Assembly: GCF_014851815.1 (NCBI RefSeq)
Contig: NZ_JACVAJ010000002.1
Coordinates: 620,001-684,000, forward strand
Reading direction: 5' to 3'
From: Pseudoxanthomonas sp. PXM01
GTDB lineage: Bacteria > Pseudomonadota > Gammaproteobacteria > Xanthomonadales > Xanthomonadaceae
Length of the DNA stretch: 64,000 nt
The notes under the pieces are model-generated. The model was not told where the DNA came from, ran no database searches, and worked only from the letters and a program-made list of their open reading frames with translations. A program made the translations under genes and the position numbers. Of this stretch, positions 34,151-40,815 are shown one piece after another (the stretch's first letter is position 1; the number at the start of each line of letters is the position of its first letter).

Positions 34151-34474
34151 TCAGGCGGCGCGTGGCGCGAACATGATCACCGCCATGCCGGCCAGGCACA
34201 AGCCGGCGCCCAGCAGGTCCCAGCGCGTCGGCTTCACCGCATCCACCGCCCACAGCCACGCGATCGCCATGTTGACGTAGACGCCGCCGTAGGCCGCGTA
34301 CACGCGGCCGGACGCCGTCGGATGCAGGGTCAGCAGCCACGCGAACAACGCGAGGCTGGCCGCCGCGGGCACCAGCAGCCAGGCGCTTCCTTCCTTGCGT
34401 AGCCACAGGTAGGGGAGATAACAGCCGACGATCTCGGCCAGCGCAGTGACGAGGAACAGCAGCAGGGTCTTCAT
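34151..34474 (-). CDS. ynfA: YnfA/UPF0060-family small membrane protein
   Basis: A 107-residue, four-TM protein of the UPF0060/YnfA family: [29 protein letters not shown] (partial), [25 protein letters not shown] (partial) and [20 protein letters not shown]. Shigella YnfA behaves as an SMR-like efflux transporter. ATG 34474 is the family start; the longer frame upstream is translated REP sequence. A REP element begins only seven bases upstream, and no Shine-Dalgarno is visible. Gap to the Mpo1-like gene is 16 bases. Confidence 0.88.
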   Translation of the reverse strand: MKTLLLFLVTALAEIVGCYLPYLWLRKEGSAWLLVPAAASLALFAWLLTLHPTASGRVYAAYGGVYVNMAIAWLWAVDAVKPTRWDLLGAGLCLAGMAVIMFAPRAA

Positions 34475-34481
34475 GTCGCCA

Positions 34482-34504
34482 GTAGAGCGGAGCTTGCTCC
34501 GCTG
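34482..34504 (+). repeat. GTAG-type REP element 1
   Basis: GTAG followed by an 8-bp stem AGCGGAGC (34486-34493), loop TT, GCTCCGCT (34496-34503). This is the form of Stenotrophomonas SMAG/GTAG repetitive palindromes. Seven bases separate it from the divergent-facing ynfA start. Confidence 0.85.
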
Positions 34505-34527
34505 GACAACCCGCGCACCCATGAACC

Positions 34528-34550
34528 GTAGAGCGGAGCTTGCTCCGCTG
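34528..34550 (+). repeat. GTAG-type REP element 2
   Basis: Same sequence and orientation as element 1: GTAG 34528-34531, stem AGCGGAGC (34532-34539), loop TT, GCTCCGCT (34542-34549). The copies are 46 bases apart start to start. Confidence 0.85.
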
Positions 34551-34570
34551 CTTTTCCCGGGAGAGTCGGC

Positions 34571-34594
34571 GCAGCCGAGCAAGCTCGGCTCTAC
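34571..34594 (-). repeat. GTAG-type REP element 3, inverted, contains mazG stop
   Basis: On the minus strand it reads GTAG, AGCCGAGC, TT, GCTCGGCT (stem arms 34583-34590 and 34573-34580). It is inverted relative to elements 1 and 2. Its terminal GTAG (34591-34594) contains the TAG stop codon of mazG. Confidence 0.85.
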
Positions 34595-35412
34595 GGAACT
34601 TCGCCCTGCTTCACCCGCGCCCACAACGCTTCCTGCTGCGCCAGCGACAGCGCGGACATCGTCGTGCCCTCGGCGGCAGCGATCGCCTCCATCGCGCGGA
34701 AACGACGCTCGAACTTCAGGTTGGCGCGGCGCAGCGCGCCGCCCACGTCCACCTTGGCGTGGCGCGCCAGGTTCGCCGCGACGAACAGCAGGTCGCCGAT
34801 CTCATCCTCCAGCCGCGCATCGCGCTCGGGCGACGGGGATGCGGCGAGTTCGACGCGCACCTCGTCGATCTCTTCGTGCAGCTTGTCGATCACCGGCGCG
34901 GTATCCGGCCAGTCGAAGCCGACCCGCGCCGCACGCGACTGCAACTTGATCGCACGCTGCCATTCGGGCAGCCCGCGCGAGACACCCGCCAGCGCGGACG
35001 AATCTTCCTCGCCCGCCGCCTTGCGCTCAGCGGCCTTGATCGCTTCCCAGTTGACCGTCTGCGCTTCCGCATCGGCGAACGAGGCATCGCCGAAGACATG
35101 CGGATGACGGCGCACCATCTTGTCGCAGATCGCATCGACGACGTCACCGAACGCGAAGGCGCCCTGCTCCTTTGCCATCTGCGCATGGAAGACGACCTGC
35201 AGCAGCAGGTCGCCCAGCTCGTCCTTCAACGCCGGCAGGTCGCCCCGATCGATCGCATCCGCGACCTCGTAGGCCTCTTCCACCGTATACGGCGCGATGG
35301 TGGAGAAGTCCTGCTCCAGATCCCACGGGCAACCACCGTCCGGATCGCGCAGGCGGGCCATGATGGCCAGCAGCCGTCCGATGTCGCCGTCAGGCGCTGC
35401 GGGCATGTCCAT
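34591..35412 (-). CDS. mazG: Nucleoside triphosphate pyrophosphohydrolase MazG
   Basis: A 273-residue, two-domain MazG that hydrolyses canonical and damaged NTPs to NMP and pyrophosphate. Domain 1 has [23 protein letters not shown] and [14 protein letters not shown] with the Glu/Asp metal ligands; domain 2 has [12 protein letters not shown] and [16 protein letters not shown]. Three ATGs are possible (35418, 35412, 35406); 35412 has AGGA at the best distance (eight bases). It overlaps the end of cysQ. Its stop TAG is part of a REP element. It is last gene of nudE-cysQ-mazG. Confidence 0.95.
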   Translation of the reverse strand: MDMPAAPDGDIGRLLAIMARLRDPDGGCPWDLEQDFSTIAPYTVEEAYEVADAIDRGDLPALKDELGDLLLQVVFHAQMAKEQGAFAFGDVVDAICDKMVRRHPHVFGDASFADAEAQTVNWEAIKAAERKAAGEEDSSALAGVSRGLPEWQRAIKLQSRAARVGFDWPDTAPVIDKLHEEIDEVRVELAASPSPERDARLEDEIGDLLFVAANLARHAKVDVGGALRRANLKFERRFRAMEAIAAAEGTTMSALSLAQQEALWARVKQGEVP

Positions 35413-36226
35413 TCGCATCGTCCTGCGTCTGCGCCAGCCACATGCGCCACGGCAGCGTCATGTCGCCCAACGCGACGAAGTCGCCATTGAGCAGCGTTTC
35501 GCGGCGGTTGTAGCGGAACGCACGACCATCCGGCGCCAGAAGCGCGCCACCGGCGGCTTCCAGCACGCACTGCGCGGCTGCCGTGTCCCATTCGCTGGTC
35601 GGGCCAAAGCGCGGGTATACGTCGAGCGTGCCCTCGGCAATGCGGCAGAACTTCAGCGAGGAACCCAGCGCGACCGTTTCGATGTCGCCCATGCCGTCGA
35701 GGAAGGCCTGCGTGCGGGCATCGCGGTGAGACCGGCTGGCCGCGACCTTCAGCGCACCGGTGGCCGGTGCGCGCGTGCGGATCTGCGCATCCACGTCGCC
35801 GACGCGGCGGTAGGCATTGCGACCCTGCCGCGCGTGCCAGGTCTCGCCGGTCACCGGCGCATGGACCACGCCGAAGATCGGTTCGTTCTGTTCGATCAGC
35901 GCGATGTTGACGGTGAACTCGCCATTGCGCTTGATGAACTCGCGCGTGCCGTCCAGCGGGTCCACCAGCCAGTAGGTCGGCCACTGGCTGCGCTCGGACC
36001 ACGGGATGTCCGCGGCTTCCTCCGACAGCACCGGCCACTGCGGGGTCAACCGGCGCAGGCCGTCGGTGATCACCTGGTGGGCGGCCATGTCGGCGGCGGT
36101 CAGCGGGCTGTCGTCGTTCTTGCGCTGCACGTCGAAGGCACCCTCGTACACGGCCATGATGGCCTGGCCCGCTTCGCGGGCGATGACGATGACGGCTTCG
36201 TGCAGGTCGGCGGTCATCCGGCTCAT
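35390..36226 (-). CDS. cysQ: 3'(2'),5'-bisphosphate nucleotidase CysQ
   Basis: A 278-residue lithium-sensitive phosphatase removing PAP, the by-product of sulfate assimilation. Inositol-phosphatase-fold motifs: VLSEEAADIPW, YWLVDPLDGTREFIKRNGEFTVNIALI (partial) with the DPLDGT metal site, and SEWDTAAAQCVLEAAGG. ATG 36226 is chosen because it overlaps the nudE TGA (ATGA); an in-frame ATG at 36244 is possible. mazG overlaps its 3' end by 23 bases. Confidence 0.94.
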   Translation of the reverse strand: MSRMTADLHEAVIVIAREAGQAIMAVYEGAFDVQRKNDDSPLTAADMAAHQVITDGLRRLTPQWPVLSEEAADIPWSERSQWPTYWLVDPLDGTREFIKRNGEFTVNIALIEQNEPIFGVVHAPVTGETWHARQGRNAYRRVGDVDAQIRTRAPATGALKVAASRSHRDARTQAFLDGMGDIETVALGSSLKFCRIAEGTLDVYPRFGPTSEWDTAAAQCVLEAAGGALLAPDGRAFRYNRRETLLNGDFVALGDMTLPWRMWLAQTQDDANGHARSA

Positions 36227-36771
36227 GTACGCGTGTTCAACCATTCGCGGGCGATGAACAGCGCTGCCAGCGAACGGCCTTCCGAAAAATCCTCGCGCAG
36301 CATCAGCTGGTCGAGGTCTTGCAACTTCCAGGGCACTACTTCCAACTCCTCGGGTTCATCCCCCGGCAGGCGCTCGGGGTACAGGTCTCTTGCCACCACC
36401 AGCCAGGACTGGTGGCTCATGTAGGTGGGCGCCAGGGTCAGGGCACGCAGCACGTCGAGGCGGCGCGCGCCGAAGCCGGCTTCTTCCTTCAGTTCGCGGT
36501 CGGCAGCCTGTTCGGGCGTCTCGCCGGCGTCGATGCGGCCTTTCACCAGACCCAGTTCGTAGCGGTGCATGCCGGCGGCGTACTCGCGCACCAGCAACAC
36601 GGTTTCCTCGTCCTGCATCGGCACCACGACCACCGCACCATGCCCCTGCGACTGCAGACGGTGGTAACGACGGCGCTCGCCGTTGCTGAATTCCAGGTCC
36701 AGCTCTTCGACGTGGCGGTCCGGCCCGTCGGTGCGCTGGGTGATCCCGTGGATGGTGGGCAGGCGGCTCAT
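36223..36771 (-). CDS. nudE: ADP compounds hydrolase NudE
   Basis: A 182-residue Nudix hydrolase closely matching E. coli NudE, which cleaves Ap3A, ADP-ribose and NADH. It shows VEELDLEFSNGERRRYHR, VVVVPMQDEETVLLVREYAAG, the Nudix box from Gly78 to Phe100 (GRIDAGETPEQAADRELKEE then AGF), LAPTYMSHQSWLVVARDLYPERLPGDEPE (partial) and FIAREWL. ATG 36771 is the family start. It is first gene of a coupled nudE-cysQ-mazG run and divergent from bioA across 74 bases. Confidence 0.94.
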   Translation of the reverse strand: MSRLPTIHGITQRTDGPDRHVEELDLEFSNGERRRYHRLQSQGHGAVVVVPMQDEETVLLVREYAAGMHRYELGLVKGRIDAGETPEQAADRELKEEAGFGARRLDVLRALTLAPTYMSHQSWLVVARDLYPERLPGDEPEELEVVPWKLQDLDQLMLREDFSEGRSLAALFIAREWLNTRT

Positions 36772-36833
36772 GCGACGGAGCGTTGTCCGCCCACGCCACG
36801 CGATGCGCGGCGACGGCAGGGGGCGGTGCCCGA

Positions 36834-36846
36834 TATCATGGGGGGA
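36834..36846 (+). promoter_or_regulatory. Candidate leaderless promoter at the bioA start
   Basis: TATCAT (36834-36839), six G residues, then ATG 36846. The hexamer-six-ATG geometry is the same as at rsmA and apaG and predicts transcription starting on the ATG. No Shine-Dalgarno precedes this ATG. Confidence 0.4.
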
Positions 36847-38246
36847 TGCGACAACAGGATCATCAGAAGGGAATGCTAGCAGAGGCGGACGAGTGGCGTG
36901 CCCGTGACTTGTCCGTGCTGTGGCATCCCTGCACGCAGATGCGTGAACACCCGCACACCTTGCCGCTGGTGCCGATCGCCCGCGGCGAAGGCGCGTGGCT
37001 GATCGGCCACGACGGCACGCGCTACCTGGATGCGGTAAGCAGCTGGTGGACCAATCTGTTCGGTCATGCCGAACCGCGCATCGGCGCCGCCATCGCCGCA
37101 CAGGCGGGGTCGCTCGAGCAGGTGATGCTGGCCGGTTTCACCCACGCACCGGCGGTCGAACTGGCCGAGCGGCTGCTGGCGGTGGCGCCGCGGCAGGCGG
37201 GGCGTGCGCCGCTGTCCAAGGTGTTCTACGCCGACAATGGCTCGGCGGGCGTGGAAGTGGCGCTGAAGATGGCGTTCCACTGGTTCCACAACCGCGGCGA
37301 GCACCGGCGCACGAAGTTCATCGCGCTGGAGAACGGCTACCACGGCGAGACGCTCGGCGCGCTGGCGGTCGGCGACATCCCGCTGTACCGGCGGGTGTAT
37401 GCGCCGCTGCTGACCGAAGCGCTGTTCGCGCCCTCGCCCGACGCCTACCTGGCGCAGCCCGGCGAGACACCGGCCGACTGCGCGCGACGTGCCGCCGATG
37501 CGCTGGCCGCGCTGCTGGACAGGCATGCGGACGAGGTCTGCGCGGTCATCGTCGAGCCGCGCGTGCAGTGCGCCGGCGGCATGCGCATGCATCACCCCGA
37601 CTATCTGGCGCGCGTGCGCGAACTGTGCGACGCCAGCGGCGCGTTCCTGATCGCCGACGAGATCGCGGTGGGTTTCGGCCGCACCGGCACGCTGTTCGCC
37701 AGCGAGCAGAGCGGCGTGATGCCCGATCTGCTGTGCCTGTCGAAGGGACTGACCGGCGGCTTCCTGCCGCTGGCCGCGGTGCTTGCCACGCAGACGATCT
37801 ACGACGGCTTCCTCGATGATTCGCGCGAACGCGCGTTCCTGCATTCGCACAGCTACACCGGCAACCCGCTGGCGTGTGCGGCAGCGCTGGCGTCGCTGGA
37901 TATCTTCCGTGCCGACGATGTGCTGGCACGCAATCGCGCCATGGCGCGCACGATGGCGGCATTTGCCGAGCCCCTGGCGAGTCACCGACACGTGGCCGAC
38001 GTGCGCCAGGCCGGCATGATGCTGGCCTTCGAACTGACGCAGGACGGCGACAAGGCAACGCCGTTCCCCGCCGCCGCGCGCATCGGCCTGAAGGCGTACC
38101 GCGCGGCGCTGGCGCGCGGTGTGGTGCTGCGCCCGCTCGGCGACGTGCTGTACTGGATGCCCCCCTACTGCGTGGACGAGGACGCCCTGCGGATGCTCGC
38201 CGACGTCACCCGCCACGCCATCGACGAGGCCACGTCATGCGCCTGA
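36846..38246 (+). CDS. bioA: Adenosylmethionine-8-amino-7-oxononanoate aminotransferase
   Basis: A 466-residue PLP enzyme of biotin synthesis converting KAPA to DAPA with SAM as amino donor. It has N-terminal WHPCTQMREHP, VSSWWTNLFGHAEPRIGAAI, GYHGETLGALAVGD, EPRVQCAGGMRMHHP, the DEIAVGFGRTG motif and PLP Lys300 in LSKGLTGGFLPLA. Start ATG 36846 has leaderless geometry; the alternative ATG 36873 follows AAGGGA too closely for a normal site. The rsmE start lies inside its last codons (10-base overlap). Confidence 0.94.
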   Translation: MRQQDHQKGMLAEADEWRARDLSVLWHPCTQMREHPHTLPLVPIARGEGAWLIGHDGTRYLDAVSSWWTNLFGHAEPRIGAAIAAQAGSLEQVMLAGFTHAPAVELAERLLAVAPRQAGRAPLSKVFYADNGSAGVEVALKMAFHWFHNRGEHRRTKFIALENGYHGETLGALAVGDIPLYRRVYAPLLTEALFAPSPDAYLAQPGETPADCARRAADALAALLDRHADEVCAVIVEPRVQCAGGMRMHHPDYLARVRELCDASGAFLIADEIAVGFGRTGTLFASEQSGVMPDLLCLSKGLTGGFLPLAAVLATQTIYDGFLDDSRERAFLHSHSYTGNPLACAAALASLDIFRADDVLARNRAMARTMAAFAEPLASHRHVADVRQAGMMLAFELTQDGDKATPFPAAARIGLKAYRAALARGVVLRPLGDVLYWMPPYCVDEDALRMLADVTRHAIDEATSCA

Positions 38247-38968
38247 CCCGCTGCCATGTGGATGCCGCGCTCGCCGTCGGCACCTCGCTCGCGCTGCCCG
38301 ATGCCGCCGCCAACCACCTCGCTCGCGTGCTGAGGCTGCGCGAAGGCGACGGCTGCGTGCTGTTCAACGGTGACGGGCGCGACTTCGATGCGCGCATCAC
38401 CGCGATCAGCAAGCGCGGCGTGCTGGCCGACATCGTCGGCGCGCGCACCATCGACAACGAATCTCCGCTGCACGTCACCCTGCTGCAGGGCATCGCGCGC
38501 GGGGAAAAGATGGACCTGATCCTGCAGAAGGCCACCGAGCTGGGCGTGGCGGCGTTCATTCCGGTGATGGCCGAGCGCACCGAGGTGAAGCTGGACGCCG
38601 AACGCACGGAAAAACGCGTCGCGCACTGGCGCAGTGTCATCGCCTCTGCCTGTGAGCAGAGCGGCCGCGCACGCTTGCCGACGCTGGCGCCCCCCGCCGC
38701 CTTGATCGATGCGGTACGCACCGTCGACGACGGGGCCGCGAAGCTGACGCTTGACCCGACCGGCGACGTCGCGCTGTCCACGGTCGAGGTCGCCGCAGGT
38801 GGCGTGGTGGTGGCGATCGGACCGGAAGGCGGCTGGTCGCCGCGTGATCGCGACATCCTGTCGGCCGCCGGCTTCACCGGACTGCGCCTCGGCCCGCGCA
38901 TCCTGCGTACCGAAACCGCCGGACTGGCGGCTATCGCCGCATTGCAGTCGAGATTCGGAGACCTGTAG
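38237..38968 (+). CDS. rsmE: 16S rRNA m3U1498 methyltransferase
   Basis: A 243-residue SPOUT methyltransferase. N-terminal PUA-like domain (NHLARVLRLREGDGCVLFNGDGRDF, partial); SAM knot motifs KMDLILQKATELGVAAFIPVMAERT (partial), SACEQSGRARLP, VAIGPEGGWSPRD and LRLGPRILRTETA. ATG 38237 overlaps the end of bioA. The stop TAG (38966-38968) is part of the GTAG terminus of a REP element, so the element abuts or forms the gene's 3' end. Confidence 0.95.
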   Translation: MRLTRCHVDAALAVGTSLALPDAAANHLARVLRLREGDGCVLFNGDGRDFDARITAISKRGVLADIVGARTIDNESPLHVTLLQGIARGEKMDLILQKATELGVAAFIPVMAERTEVKLDAERTEKRVAHWRSVIASACEQSGRARLPTLAPPAALIDAVRTVDDGAAKLTLDPTGDVALSTVEVAAGGVVVAIGPEGGWSPRDRDILSAAGFTGLRLGPRILRTETAGLAAIAALQSRFGDL

Positions 38969-38986
38969 GGCGGGCTCAAGCCCGCC
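38965..38986 (+). repeat. GTAG-type REP element 4, contains rsmE stop
   Basis: GTAG then stem GGCGGGCT (38969-38976), loop CA, AGCCCGCC (38979-38986). The TAG at 38966-38968 is the rsmE stop. It forms an inverted pair with element 5, 63 bases away. Confidence 0.8.
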
Positions 38987-39049
38987 ATCGCACGGCGTCG
39001 GGTCCACACAGCGGCAGACCAGGGCGCTCTTAGTCCTTGCGGATTGAGT

Positions 39050-39071
39050 GGTGGGCCAAGGCCCACCCTAC
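39050..39071 (-). repeat. GTAG-type REP element 5, inverted
   Basis: Minus-strand GTAG, GGTGGGCC, TT, GGCCCACC (arms 39060-39067 and 39050-39057). It lies six bases beyond the chpC stop. With element 4 it makes a head-to-head pair between convergent rsmE and chpC. Confidence 0.8.
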
Positions 39072-39077
39072 GCAGCA

Positions 39078-39548
39078 TCAGGCCGCGTTGGCCAGCGCGT
39101 CACCGATCATCGTCTCCACGAGCTCCAGGTCGGGCAGCACGGCGGCTTCGTCACCGAGCAGCACGCGGACCTTCACCCCGACCGGAAGATCCTCCTCGGT
39201 CGCGTCGGCAAGCAGGCCGTCGCGCGGCACCGATACCAGCCGCGGGAACGACGGCGTCAGCAGGGCGAAATAAGGGCGGTCCTTGTCGCCGCTCAGCGCC
39301 TTCAGCACGACGATCTTGCTGTTCAGCGCCACCGGTTCGCCGGCGTTGCCGGTCAGGCGTCCGAACGCGACCAGCGGTACCGGCCAGCCGTGCCAGTCGA
39401 TCCGGCCGGGCAGCCAGTCGGGCATGTCCGCGACCGGCTCCACGGGCGCGCGCGTCAGCACTTCGGCGACGGTGGCGTTGGGCAGGAGCAGGCGGTATTC
39501 GCCGGCCTGGATCAGGACGCCGCGGATTTCGTCGTTGGAATGGGCCAT
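39078..39548 (-). CDS. chpC: CheW-domain protein ChpC
   Basis: A 156-residue CheW-like coupling protein, last gene of the pilus chemosensory operon. VLIQAGEYRLLLPNATVAEVL, PDWLPGRIDWHGWPVPLVAF and SKIVVLKAL correspond to the CheW beta-barrel strands; WLPGRIDWHGWPVPLV is the usual receptor-contact turn. Gene order matches chpC of the Xylella Pil-Chp operon and P. aeruginosa. It likely links extra receptors to ChpA, though it is dispensable in some species. Gap to chpB is 10 bases. Confidence 0.85.
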   Translation of the reverse strand: MAHSNDEIRGVLIQAGEYRLLLPNATVAEVLTRAPVEPVADMPDWLPGRIDWHGWPVPLVAFGRLTGNAGEPVALNSKIVVLKALSGDKDRPYFALLTPSFPRLVSVPRDGLLADATEEDLPVGVKVRVLLGDEAAVLPDLELVETMIGDALANAA

Positions 39549-39558
39549 CGTATGTTCC

Positions 39559-40815
39559 TCAGAACCAGCGGTCGGTCAGGCGCTGCGCGATCTGCGCGGG
39601 CGAGCCCAGGTCGGCGCCGCGCGCCGCGAGCGCCTTGGGCGCGGCGGGGTCGTAGCAGCCTTCCTGCGACTGGCCCATGACCAGCGCCCCTTCACTGCCC
39701 AGCGTGGCTGCGGCATCGACCAGCGCGGTGTCGCTGCCGCTCAGCAGCAACACGGCGCTGTCGGCCGGCGGCAGCTGCGGAATCATCGTGTGGATCACCG
39801 CGCCGGGGCGGAAACTCACTACGCCCGCATCGACGAACGGCACCACGTCACCGGGCAGCACGTACACATGCCCCGCGTCGGCGGCCTTGCCGGCTTCCGC
39901 CAGCAGCACCGGCATGTGCGACACGCGCTCCATCTGCCGGACTAGGTTGTCGTAGCGGCCACCATCGAGGCGCAGGTGCACCATCACCGGCTTCGGGAAA
40001 CCGGTCGGCAGGTCGGCCAGCAGCTTGCGCACCGCATCGGGGCCGCCGATGCCGGCGAACACCAGCACCGCGCCCTGCACGCGCGCCGACGCGAGACTGC
40101 CTGCTTCCAGCGGTTCCAGCTCCAGCTTCGACAGGTCGAAGCCGGCGTGGCCGGTGCTGGTCGCGGCCGGTGCGGGAGGCAGTGGTGGCGGTCCTCCGGT
40201 CGGCAATTCGGGGAGCGGCGGCGGAACGGCCGGAGCCTCCGCCTGTGCGGTCGCCGACCGCAGCCAGGCGTCCGCATCGATGACCTGTTCGTCCGTGTCG
40301 CGCGCCTGGAAACTGCCGGTGTAGGCGAAATCGTCGCTCGGGAGTTCCAGCGCCATGCCGGCGGCCTCCTCGAGGTGCAGCGAGATCTCCGCACCTTCGT
40401 GCAACTGGGCCGGTGTCACCGGCAGGCCGGGCTCCAGCTGCAGGGCCACGTCTTCTTCGCGGCCCGGCGGCAGCACGTCACGGTGGCCGTGCAATTTGGC
40501 GGCCAGATGGCGCGCCCAGCGCTGGGCGTCCCAGCCCTGGCGGCGCGCGGCGAGTTCGGCCTCGTCGAAGATCACCGCGACCGCGGGATCGTGCAGCACG
40601 CTGTCGAAGCGTTCCAGGCTGTCCTCGATGGCCGGTTCCAGCGCCACCAGCACCACCTGCGGTGCACTGTTGCCCAGCGCCTCGGCATCGAGCGCATTGG
40701 GGTCGTCTTCCAGCACGATCTCGGCGCCGGCCTCGTGCAGCGCCACGCGCAGGCGCTCGCGCGCCTCGCCCGGGCGCGCCAGCAGGGCGACGCGTTTGGC
40801 TTCACTCACGGACAC
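39559..40815 (-). CDS. chpB: ChpB: CheB-like protein, catalytic serine apparently missing
   Basis: A 418-residue CheB-family protein. Residues ~5-80 resemble a degenerate receiver (VVLVALEP where an Asp would sit), then a Pro-rich linker (~195-220), then a C-terminal methylesterase-like domain (~248-418). In active CheB the first loop is GxSTGG with the nucleophile Ser; here it is FAGIGGPDAV (253-262) with no Ser. His280 and Asp362 (LLSGSD) may occupy the other triad places. With no cheR/pilK gene in the operon, this suggests a non-enzymatic role. It overlaps chpA by 14 bases. Confidence 0.82.
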   Translation of the reverse strand: MSVSEAKRVALLARPGEARERLRVALHEAGAEIVLEDDPNALDAEALGNSAPQVVLVALEPAIEDSLERFDSVLHDPAVAVIFDEAELAARRQGWDAQRWARHLAAKLHGHRDVLPPGREEDVALQLEPGLPVTPAQLHEGAEISLHLEEAAGMALELPSDDFAYTGSFQARDTDEQVIDADAWLRSATAQAEAPAVPPPLPELPTGGPPPLPPAPAATSTGHAGFDLSKLELEPLEAGSLASARVQGAVLVFAGIGGPDAVRKLLADLPTGFPKPVMVHLRLDGGRYDNLVRQMERVSHMPVLLAEAGKAADAGHVYVLPGDVVPFVDAGVVSFRPGAVIHTMIPQLPPADSAVLLLSGSDTALVDAAATLGSEGALVMGQSQEGCYDPAAPKALAARGADLGSPAQIAQRLTDRWF

